Assembly: GCF_014805625.2 (NCBI RefSeq)
Contig: NW_023998562.1
Location: 313,305-377,304, forward strand
Length of the DNA stretch: 64,000 nt
Reading direction: 5' to 3'
Source: Glossina fuscipes
Lineage: Eukaryota; Arthropoda; Insecta; Diptera; Glossinidae
In this document: positions 55,019 through 64,000 of the stretch, piece by piece
How positions within the stretch are numbered: the stretch's first letter is position 1
Layout: each line of letters opens with the position of its first letter
Program-made: the position numbers and the translations under genes
The notes under the pieces: model-generated
The model's input: the letters and a program-made list of their open reading frames with translations, nothing else
Told to the model about the DNA's origin: nothing
Database searches by the model: none

Positions 55019-57555
55019 AAATTCCTAGTTAACTTAAGTCGACCCATTAAAGATTTGCGCTGTGCGGCATCGTCGCAATACAAAGCGATGCCAGTTTTAT
55101 TGATCGATTATAAGGCGTTTATGACTACTCTGGGGATGTCACCTCTGAGTGTGCAAATATGGTGATGCGAGAAAGAAATAAGGGAAGAGGAATACGGTGA
55201 CACTGCAGCATTGGCGATATGTGCCCCTTATCGATGAGATTTATCCTCTTACCGTTCAAGCTGCGGCCGCACATATGTCGTCTGCCGCATTGGAGATTCA
55301 ATACGCAACTTCATTGTTACCCTTCGTATCTATCTAAGCCATGCGCAATTGCCGATTTCCAAAGTTAAATTATAATCTTTATAGTTCCATGTGACTCATT
55401 ATCAATCAAAAGTTTTGCGAGTCTGCACTGTGACGGTCAAGATGTCAGGAAGGAGAAAGTTGGCCGCAGAGCAGTAACTGTGTGTCGAATCGATAATCTT
55501 TACCGGGGGAAAAGCACCACCTCCTGATCGCAAATGTTTCTTTGTTGCTTCGCCTTAACCCATGTGTGTGTAAGTGATGCCGCTTGTTTCGTTTCGCTTT
55601 ACTAAAGTTGTGTTGTTTTTTATGTGACTTATTGGAGGAAAAGCCAGGAAAGTTTCCCTGGTTCCCAAGTTTGTTTTTACCTTCACCTTACCCTCAATTT
55701 CTACAGTTAGTACATATGAATAATTAATCCCGTTCGTTAGAGTTATTAAGGTTGTATATTTGTAAAGGTATCGCTTGATAGAAGCGCTGCGAACTTTTTC
55801 TTTGACAGATTTTTGTTATTATCATCTTTTACCTCTCACAAACGTTCATGTAAACTTAACCCCGTAAATGGATTTAAAAAAAAGCTTTAAATTTAATGTT
55901 AATTTTATACGAAAATGTACATTTTAGAGTATATTGAACTCCGATCTAAATATATTATCTATAATGGATTATGTTAATACTATAACTAGATTTATAACAG
56001 GGAAGCTTGAAATGATGTTCAATGATTACTCACTGCACCCATTGTAAACTTTTACAAATAAAATAATATATTTGTAAAGCTTATCTGGATCAAAAGCGAA
56101 GATATCTAATTGTCAACCATAAAATCAAAGCGTGTAGAGACTCATTTAAAAAATGATTATCAGCCTCCGCATATAGTCTTCAACTAATGTTTAATGTTTA
56201 AGCTTGTTAGATATAATTTTACATAAAAATTCCAATAATAAAAAAAAAGGAGAATCAATAGTTAACGCTCGCCCATCGGTCGATTCGGCAAATAGAATAG
56301 AATAGAACGTCTTTTAACGTCAATCGGAGATAGCAACAACACTTAAAAATCATTGTCTTACCATGTGCTTTTTAATGGTAGCTATTTACTAATTGACTTA
56401 ATAACATGTTTATGTTGACCGTGTGGAAAAAAAATTTTTTTTATATATAAAACAAAGAAAAAAAAAAACAAAAAAAAACGCAATTAACCTCTTCGTAAGA
56501 AATCATCTCTTTGTTTTTAATGAATAACTCTAACAAAATGAATGAAAATATTACGGATAATAAAATCACTAAAAATAAAGGTAGTCTTATATAGAAATAA
56601 AAAAAAAACAAAAACAACAAAACAAAGAAAAGAAAGATCAAATATATTGTTAATCTTTTCGAAAAATTTCATCTTCAAAATTAAAACTACTTATACATAC
56701 ATACATACATACTTTCAAATCTCTCCTTCGCATATATAGGTTTCTATTAATAGCATTTGAAAAAATCCTTCTCACAATTTATACATAGGAAATTAAAATC
56801 AATTCCAACAATAACATAAAAGGAGAATCAATAGTCAACGCTCCATGATAATTGGCTGAAGGGCTTTTCTTTATTATACCTAAAACTATTGCTTTTATTC
56901 TGTTTGTTATAGTTTCTTAAATTATATCGTATTATCCACGTTAATCAAAACAGCGCAATGGTCTAATCTTCTCCTTACTTATGTGCACAAAAATTGAGAA
57001 ATGTTATAAACAAAAATTTCACTATAGTAAATGTAATCAAATCCGTAATAGCTCTGTTTCCTTTCTTCAGCGCGCTATTACCATTGGCTTTGTTTCATAC
57101 TTATAATCCACATAACATTTTGATCTTAATCGGCTAATTGATAAGTGAAGTCACTCTTCAATCGTCTCCAAAATCCATCTGTTGTATTCTTGAATTTTGG
57201 TATAAAGTTTTACCTTATTGTCCGATAGCGGATAAAACGAGAGAATACCAGTCAACGTATAATAAGGGCGTATCCTAAAAGAAATTAAGCAAACATGTAA
57301 TTAATGCTTGTTTGTATCACACTACAGCTTGTTGCGTGTTGCTTTAATCTGCATCAGAACTTCATTAATTTTACCTACTTTCCAATTTATTACCACAAGA
57401 GCGAAGCGAGCAATACGATTGGCAATAACTGTTTGATTTTTAATACTAATAAATTATTTACAACGTAAATGATATTTTCAGATCTGTAAAAAAGAGGTTC
57501 ATTTTTGCGAAAAAGGGTAGTCGGTACGCCTAACTGAGCCATTCATATTCTGTGT
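55019..57555. other. Spacer downstream of Rlip
   Basis: No gene recognised. A short direct repeat, AAAGGAGAATCAATAGT(T/C)AACGCTC, occurs at about 56249 and 56818. A (CATA)n run lies at 56693-56712. The rest is AT-rich. Confidence 0.4.
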
Positions 57556-57561
57556 TTTATT
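57556..57561 (-). promoter_or_regulatory. Polyadenylation signal AATAAA of Rlip
   Basis: AATAAA on the minus strand 68 bp past the stop codon. Confidence 0.5.
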
Positions 57562-57628
57562 TTACAGCAAGATTTTTTCGTTAATTACTTTATAATTTCA
57601 GAACAGTTTTCAATTTCGCTCGGATGAT

Positions 57629-59960
57629 TTAGAATTGTTGCATTGCTATTTCCACTTGTAACGCTATGCACTGTTTTTTTTCTTCGAAAATTTCTTTAGA
57701 GAGCATTTGTTTTTTATGTTCCAGAAGAGTGTTCTCCTTTATATATTGCTCGACGATGCGTTCATAGTCCTCTATGGCCAACTCTTCGCTGGAATTATTA
57801 TCTAATTTAAGTTTAAGATTTTTAGCAGTTGCTTGCTGTAGCATTTGTTTTAAACGCAATATTTCAGCGCGTTCAGCACTAATGCGGGCTTGTAGCTGGC
57901 CCTTCCATGTTAAAAATTCTTGATTTTCTAATTGCAAACGAATTAATTTAGGGTAATCGGGATGGGCTTTCGACACCAGCAAAAAACCGGAATCTTGATC
58001 TACGTAGAAATCGTCCGCTGAGTCATTAATACTGTTATTATTTAGAGGTGAATTACAGGAAATTAGCGGATCAATCGATTCCCGGATTGAATCTTCATCT
58101 TCGTCTAATTGCTGGACAACATTAACTACATCATTTGTTTCTGAAGAAGAAACGTTAGCAGTGGATATAGTTTTATTGGATTCGTCGTCTGAACCAATTT
58201 GTATAGCTGTCATTAAAAATTTTGTTGTGCCATTACCTAAACTATTTGTACTAATTTCTAGCTCTTCCACGGATTTCTCCTGTTTCTTTTCAAAGCTACG
58301 TAATTTTCGCTTTAATTGTGTTATGATTCGTTGAACTTCCCACAACTGTTCTTCGCGTTTCTTCGAGACGAAACCAGCATTCATTTCGGAGTGAATTTGA
58401 TTTAATAAGCTTTCTTGCTTACGTAGTTCAATTTGTATCTCCTTGGGGGTATCCGGCAGCATAGGACTGGAAGCAGTTAACGGTGGTATATATCTGGCAA
58501 ATGGAAATAAAAAAGCAAGCAAACAATTGGCTAAGAAGTAGGAAATAAATAATTTAACCTTACTTAAATAGAAATTTCACTACGTTGGCAAATCGTTTCC
58601 TTTTCTGAGGATGAGCCATTTTAGATTACAATTAATTCACATTCTTAACTACCCGGGTAGCACATGTTATGCAAAATTCTTATCATATGTTATCTAATCT
58701 AAGTTGTTATATTAATGATTACAACTTACTTTATTAATTTCACGTCGGCAAACATTGTAGAGCAATGACACAAGAGCCCTACCAGTAAACGGTGAGACAT
58801 TTGCAGAGGTGGGCTTAACAACATAGCTAGGGACTGAGCATTCATTTTATTCCATTTTTCATGTTGAATCACTGCATCGAAATGAAGCAAAATCCATGAC
58901 AGTAAAGTTTTGTTACAACTCGGTAAAAGCTCCAATAACTGCTCAAGTTCTTCTTGCTGCCGCGAGACCTGCGGGTAAGAACCCACTTCTTCAAAATATG
59001 CGATTAAATCGGTGGTCAAAATTGGCTCGGGAAGTTCTCTAAAGTAAAAAACCTAGTTTCACGAGCTCTGAAATCATTAACAGAAAAGTTTACCTTAAAA
59101 ATAACTTCATTAGACCACAAGCCATCGGTAAATCAAGTTCATCAGTTTCTGGTTGCCGCTCTCGGTTGTTGTACAAACGTTTGTAATGTAAAAGTCGAGT
59201 TTTCATTGGTTCAATCCTGTAAATTTGCTCACTCTTTAGAGCGTGTTCTTGCAAATAGTCGATGCAATCCCTAATCACTAATGGTATGTCTACACCATCA
59301 TGACAACGGCTACGTTCGGTAGCCAAACTGACCGACACCCCAAATACAGGCGACCCCAATTCTAAAGCTTCTTCAGACGTTATACTAGACTGTTTGGTTT
59401 TCTCTTTTTTTTCTTTACGATCTTTATCCTTATCTTTATCCTTAGATTTTTCTTTTTTATCCTTTTCCTTGCGTTCTTTTTTCTTGTGATCTTTATCCTT
59501 ATCACGGTCCTTTTCAGTATTTTTTTCTTTATCTGATTTTTCTTTAGACTTCTCCTCATCTTTTCCATCCTTCTCGCACTTTTCTTTATCTCGAGACTTC
59601 TCGCGTTTTTCTTTACTTTTTGACGAGGTGAACTTAAAAGCCTTCGATTTCTTCGCTTTAGAAGGGCTTCTGAAATTGAAATGGAACAAATGCTATAAGT
59701 TTGATATAAATAAAACACTTTTTGGCTACTTGCTTAGCATCTAGTTCCTCTTCAGGAGAGCTTTCTCCTTCCAGTGCTGCATAGCCTCTATCTTTACTTT
59801 TCTCTTTTTTATCCTTTCGCCGCCCAATGAGCAAGTCTTTCTTACTTAACTTATCATGATCACCTTCGCTATCTGAAATTGTCTTCGCTTTACCATCTGC
59901 GCCTTCAGAAGCGTACAAACCGGGGAAATCTTTTTCAACATCCGGACTGTCAAAATCCAT
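57629..59960 (-). CDS. Rlip: RalBP1/RLIP76 homologue (Ral effector with RhoGAP domain)
   Basis: Four exons: 59960-59719, 59669-59094, 59038-58730 and 58493-57629. All junctions are GT-AG with matching phases (introns 49, 55 and 236 bp), giving about 663 residues against 655 in human RALBP1. The protein couples active Ral GTPase to Cdc42/Rac inactivation and to endocytosis. Order: conserved start MDFDSPDVEKDFPGLYAS; a Lys/Asp/Glu low-complexity stretch at about 95-175; RhoGAP at about 190-375 with arginine finger in EQIYR (near residue 232), then MACGLMKLFLRELPEP and LAMLLSPPLQMS; and the Ral-binding coiled coil with LLNQIHSEMNAGF and REEQLWEVQRIITQLKRKL. The C-terminus is acidic then coiled coil, ending ALQVEIAMQQF. 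The first donor (AAAAA|GTGTTT) is weak and was chosen because it alone keeps the phase. Confidence 0.95.
58564..58619 (-). other. Candidate alternative first exon of Rlip (short isoform)
   Basis: Inside intron 3, an ATG at 58619 opens MAHPQKRKRFANVVKFLF and reaches a donor AA|GTAAGG at 58564/58563 in the same phase as exon 3. Splicing to exon 4 would create an isoform with the Ral-binding part but no RhoGAP domain. RFANVVKFLFK also resembles the end of exon 3 (MFADVKLIK). No good in-frame acceptor precedes it, so an internal promoter would be needed. Confidence 0.35.
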
Positions 59961-60724
59961 AGTGTATGTATCCTTTTTTTAATACTCTGATTATTTTCCT
60001 AGCATATTAAATACAAATAAAGCAATTTTGTATAGTTTTGCTTCCTCTTCTTGAATGTTCAGCAAATTAATAACAGATGTATCGCTGCGTTGTAATACAA
60101 AAGTCTCAAGGTATACACAAGTGCTTTAATTGAACGTTAACAAAGTCCATGGTTAATTTAGATTATGGATTGGTAGTTGATCCTTTTACTTGTTTGTTGA
60201 CGTCAGACGCTATTGTTGCTTACAGCGTTTTTTAAGACCGTCACTATTTTTTTCTCTTTTTTTCTATATTTTGTAATTAGTTAATATGTATGCATAAATA
60301 CGTTTTTTTTACCTATTGTTCAATTATTGTTGCTAATTTTTTTTTTTTTTTTTAATTTGAATTATTATTACGGTTTTTTCAACATAAGCTATGTGTGTGG
60401 TCAAGTCTATGGATATATATGAATTTGATGGTGGGTAATAACTAAGTGACCTGAGAGTAATATTATCAGCGAGGATAACAAAAGCAAAAATCCAGAAAAT
60501 AATTAAAAGATGAACTCAGCAAATAATTTGATTTCATTATCTTTTCTTAGACTTCTTCTACTGTGCATGGAGGAGTTTTCCACGATTTTTGACAATGTCT
60601 TCTTTTTTGTGTTCTGACATAAAGAGCACACCAGATGTAATACTAAAAACAATGGAGAACTTCTAAACGGCAAGTCTAAAAACTTGGTAAACCTATTGAC
60701 AAGAAAGGAAATTAGCAGTTTTCT
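59961..60724. other. Rlip upstream region
   Basis: Should hold the Rlip promoter and leader. No TATA box in a convincing position; T-tracts at about 60239-60355. GTTGACGTCAGAC at 60196 contains a CRE-like TGACGTCA. Confidence 0.4.
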
Positions 60725-61050
60725 TTTTTACGGTGGAAATACCTTTATGAATTTATTTGTCATCGTAAACCATGCAGCTCCTGTGACTAATTGCAATGTT
60801 TTCGATTGGTAGCGTCGAGGAATTTTAATGTTGAAGTTGCTCGCAGCACCCCAAAGTTATACGTCGTATGTCCAAATGTGTTTCAGAATCGCTTTGTACA
60901 ACAGCTATTTATTTTCCAAAGTCAACCTTGATTTTTAGTCAATCAAGTGTGTTTTGCTTTTATATTTAAATGGTTTTTTTTTTGTCTTTAACTGATTTTT
61001 TCCGTCAGGTTTCTCTTTAGCTTCATGCCTAGGTATTTCAATTAAGGAAG
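60725..61050 (-). pseudogene. Jockey-type LINE ORF2 remnant
   Basis: In shifting minus-strand frames: KYLGMKLK, then LTLENK and LLYKAILKHIWTYDV, LWGAASNFNIKIPRRYQSK and LQLVTGAAWF. This is the thumb-region pattern of insect Jockey reverse transcriptases (a YLGMxLD-like phrase, LLYKAxLxPIWTYG, LWGxASxSN, QRxQSKxLR). Stops and frameshifts throughout. It belongs to a third LINE lineage in the window, distinct from family A and from the I-like copy. Confidence 0.75.
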
Positions 61051-61555
61051 GGATACGGGAGAGAAAGTATCATTTTTTAAAGTACTAAACATTCACGCAT
61101 ATGCTCCATTTGTAAGGCCATGTAAAGATCTTTTTAAGATTTTTGAACAAGAGTTGAAGTCGAAGCTTCGGTTTTTCAGTCACAAGCGTGGATTGCTTTC
61201 TTAACGTTGAAGATATGGAAATAGTGTTTTGCTGCATGCGTTGCCACATAAAGCAGGAAATTTTTCTTTTGTTCACGCCAAACTAGACGTGCGACTACGA
61301 TTAAACATTGAAGGCGGCGGTGGGCGTGTTGAAGACATGTTAGGAGCACTACTCGTCCCAGCTCATGAGGGAAATTCTTCTTCATTACAAGGATCAATAT
61401 GCTGCCGTTGTTGGTTGCTAATGTGGTGTATTAGGGTTGATTCAGATTCATGACTAACTGCGCCATTGTTTCTAATAATTCAAAAATTTATAATTTAATT
61501 AAATACGTTATGAAAAAGAACTTATTGTTTGTATATACCCTCTTGACTTCATGTT
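61051..61555. other. Spacer
   Basis: No supported feature; overlapping short frames at 61085-61453 lack motifs. Confidence 0.35.
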
Positions 61556-61867
61556 TGCCACATTTTGTTCCATTTGACCTGATCGTCTCCTGACTAGTTT
61601 TATTCAATTTTTAGAGACCTGGCGTTCGATTTTCCCATATTTTTGAAAATTTTGTGTTAATTCTTCGCACCGTATTCGTACAAGTGCTTTTATATAATAT
61701 ATAATCTTATATATATAAATGTATAAAAAAAGAGCATTTATCTCCCCTTGAACGTCCCTTGGATGTTTTATTCTATTTTTAGAGATCTAGCGTTCGATTT
61801 TCGCATATTTTCGAACTTTTTGTGTTAATTCTTCGCATCATATTCGTACAAGTACTTTTATATAATA
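61556..61867 (+). repeat. Dispersed repeat R, about two tandem units, split by mariner
   Basis: Two units of roughly 170-180 bp each carry the series TTTTTAGAGA(C/T)CT, GCGTTCGATTTT, GTGTTAATTCTTCGCA, ATTCGTACAAGT and TTTTATATAATATA. The second unit resumes at 63132 (TATAATCTTATATATA, AAAAAAAGAGCATTTGTCTC) after the mariner. A single copy lies at 22245-22445. Confidence 0.8.
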
Positions 61868-61869
61868 TA

Positions 61870-63131
61870 TTAGTTTGGAGAAAAAGAAATCCATTATTTT
61901 TATATGAACTTCAGGACTTTATTTAACATGCTTCGGATTGTCCGATTTGGGTCAAATATGCACAGTTTTGTTGTATGATTTGTTGCCATTTTAAAGGTAA
62001 CTTCAAAGTGCCTCTCTCATAGAAGTCCTGGTCTCTATTTGCAAAATACTCTAGTAGTCGATTTTCACAATCCTCCCTAGATTCCAATTTTTTATCATTA
62101 AAGAAATTTTGCAATGCAAGAAAAAGATGATAATCGCTTGGTGCCAAGTCCGGACTGCATAACGGATGCATTAAAACTTCCCAACCAAGCTCCCGAGGTT
62201 TCTGCCGAGTCACTGTAGATGTGTGTGGCCTAGCGTTGTCCTGATGGAACACGACACCTCTCCTGTTGGCCAATTCTGGCCGTTTCTGCTCAATCGCTAT
62301 CTTCAAACGGTCCAGTTGTTGACAGTAGAGATCAGAATTTAGCGTTTGGCCATATGGAAGCAACTCATAATAAATAATCCCCTTCCAGCCCCACCAAACG
62401 CATAGCAAAACCTTCCTGGCCGTTTGAGGTGCTTCACCGCTCTTTGACCACGATCGTTTTCGCACAGGGTTATCGTATGTGATCCATTTCTCATCTCCAG
62501 TCACCATCCGTTTAAGAAATGGGTATATCTCATTCCGTTTGGCCAAGGCTTCGTAGATGGAAATTCGATCCATCATGTTTTTTTCTGTTAATTGGTGTGG
62601 CACCCAAACATCGAGCTTCTTTTTGAATCCAGTTTTGTGTAAATGGCTTAAAACTGTTTGATGGTCGATTTTTAGCTCCTGGGCGACGTTACGACTGCTA
62701 ACATGCCGGTCAACTTCGATAATTTCTCCGATTTTACCGACATTTTCGACGACCGGCCTACCTGTGCGAGATGCATCTTTAACATCAAAAATTCCTGAAC
62801 GGAATCTACGAAACCAAAATTGCACATAATTGGCTGTTACAGTATCGGAACCATAAACACCATTCACAATTTTAGCCGCCTGGCTTGCATTTTCGCCTTT
62901 GTCAAAGAAAAACTGTAAAATGTACCGAATTTTCTCTTTGTTCCATTTTTAACACGCTGTAACTCACAACTGAATGCACCAAACAAAAAACAGCAAAAGA
63001 ATTTTTTTTACTGCGAAATGTCACCTTTCCAACGAGCATAAATCTGAAATTGTTTGATCGATACTTTACGAGAAATCTATCAGTGCAGCCTTCGACCGAA
63101 AAAATAATGGATTTCTTTTTCCCCAAGCTAA
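61870..63131 (-). mobile_element. mariner (Tc1/mariner, DD34D) with both terminal repeats
   Basis: A 1262-bp element flanked by TA on both sides (61868-61869 and 63132-63133), the target duplication typical of the superfamily. The left end TTAGTTTGGAGAAAAAGAAA and the right end (reverse complement) TTAGCTTGGGGAAAAAGAAA match at 29 of 31 positions. It carries a single transposase gene and sits inside the second unit of dispersed repeat R. Length, ends and gene content are those of a complete mariner. Confidence 0.93.
61923..62946 (-). pseudogene. mariner transposase, one frameshift near N-terminus
   Basis: Cut-and-paste transposase. The long frame (62867-61923, 314 residues) has the helix-turn-helix region (NYVQFWFRRFRSG, GRPVVENV), the WVPHQL motif, and the catalytic triad: D in VTGDEKWI, D in HQDNARPH and D in SPDLAPSDYHLF. 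The last two are separated by 34 residues, defining DD34D mariner. The natural start is probably the ATG at 62946 (MEQRE), but that frame runs off after about six codons; one surplus base in GAGAAAATTC would account for it, and removing it gives the family-typical length of about 340 residues. Only this indel stops it from being intact, so it is a young copy. A polymorphism or assembly error is possible. Confidence 0.88.
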
Positions 63132-63133
63132 TA

Positions 63134-64000
63134 TAATCTTATATATATATATAAATTTATAAAAAAAGAGCATTTGTCTCTTATTACTTTATTCTTACTA
63201 CTCTCTGTTAATCGAATTCAAATAAGTTTCTAATCGGATCGGTCAAGTCTTTAAAAGTGTAATTTATTATAAAAACTGGGCGTTCCTTCACTTAATTTGC
63301 CTCAATAACTTACTCATCGCTCCTTGTAACCATACTGTTATCAAATACTCGCTAACAAAAAAAAAATTGTTCACACAAAACGGGACAAATAAATTGTGCT
63401 TTAAAAGTTAATATATTATTTATTAAACAAAAGAGCCATACAACATTTCTTTCTTATTAAATTCTAAAAACATTTGAACTTTGACATAAGGACGTGTAAT
63501 TCGTTTCTCTCGGCTTTCTAACACTTTAATAAACTTCAGAGTTGCTATGATATTATTCTTATAATAAAATATACATTAATTTATATCAAGCATTGCTTTG
63601 CTTTCGTTAGATTATTTTGTCTGCCCAACATTTGTCGTTTGCAATGTTTAGTTGCGACGAGTCTGCGCATAACGGTATTGATTTTTTTCCTTCTAATGTT
63701 CGCATGCCTTTATGCTAGTTTGAGGAGCTGTATTAGTTTGTTGTTTACTAACAAACGCCAATTCAATAATAAATGTTGCAACGACAGATCGCCAGAATTA
63801 ACAGTATTATCAAACTTACTTTTCTTCGTTTTCCAAAACTAAGATTTTAGATGCAGGTCAACTCAAAGCTTTTGATACCCGCAGCGCACGTTTTTATCAC
63901 AATGAACGCGGACGAAAAATTTTAACAAGCATAAGTTAACAAAGTTTTGTATATACAATATTAAAATGTTTAACAAAACATTTATGTTTCGGAAAAGTCT
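63134..64000. other. End of repeat R, then spacer
   Basis: The remainder of the repeat R unit runs to about 63185, then AT-rich DNA with no supported gene to the window edge. Confidence 0.4.

Noticed and set aside
59380..59718. 112-residue Lys/Arg-rich frame
   Set aside because: Shadow of the Lys/Asp/Glu stretch of Rlip exon 2 in another frame.

Overview
The window is AT-rich nuclear DNA from a higher fly. A tephritid fruit fly is my best guess. The evidence is intron sizes of 49-59 bp in coding genes, a fly tRNA-Asp, fly-type mitochondrial COX1 and ND5 insertions, Helitron relics of the INE-1/DINE-1 type, and a gene closely resembling the fly Rlip/RalBP1 gene. Two assembly gaps (10 N and 585 N) show it is a draft scaffold. 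Prokaryotic features such as operons, ribosome binding sites and CRISPR arrays are not expected, and I saw none.

Only a few functional-looking host genes are present: a single-exon fatty-acid-amide-hydrolase-like amidase (25571-27145 +), a four-exon Rlip/RalBP1-like Ral effector with a RhoGAP domain (57629-59960 -), one arrestin-domain exon (20288-20658 +), and tRNA-Asp(GUC) (19738-19809 -). Between them lie broken host gene pieces: the 3' half of sphingosine-1-phosphate lyase with a Trp-to-stop change (33876-34619 -), a frameshifted ZAD zinc-finger gene (21512-22080 +), a frameshifted SV2-like MFS transporter exon (50644-51003 +), and a few unidentified coding-like relics.

The rest is mostly mobile DNA. 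From left to right: two opposed copies of one CR1/Jockey-type LINE (1-2000); a decayed Polinton/Maverick with integrase, protein-primed DNA polymerase B and zinc-binding ORFs (about 2.9-8.3 kb); minisatellites (2.6, 8.7-9.1, 13.5 kb); an LTR-like block (13.9-14.85 kb); INE-1/DINE-1-like Helitron relics (16.4-18.7, 31.7-32.3, 48.1-48.5 kb); a first nuclear mitochondrial insertion (22.45 kb); degraded LINE pieces (11.0, 17.2, 29.8-31.1, 54.7, 60.7 kb); an I-like LINE abutting a composite COX1-ND5 mitochondrial insertion (36.5-38.96 kb); a longer copy of the first LINE (40.1-43.8 kb) with a strong isolated hairpin just beyond its 5' end; a third long copy (52.3-54.5 kb); and a nearly intact mariner (61870-63131) inserted into a dispersed repeat that also occurs 39 kb away.

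The most unusual structure I found is at 47584-47931. It is an array of about six nested hairpin units, three of them in 49-bp register, closed at both ends by a 16-bp TAACGGC(A/T)TGCCGTTA palindrome. The stem arms differ between units, in one case with matching changes on both sides. I do not recognise it as a known element. Other points worth a check are a possible alternative first exon inside Rlip that would omit the RhoGAP domain, a duplicated forkhead-like motif upstream of the amidase, and the junction of LINE and mitochondrial DNA at 37.83 kb.
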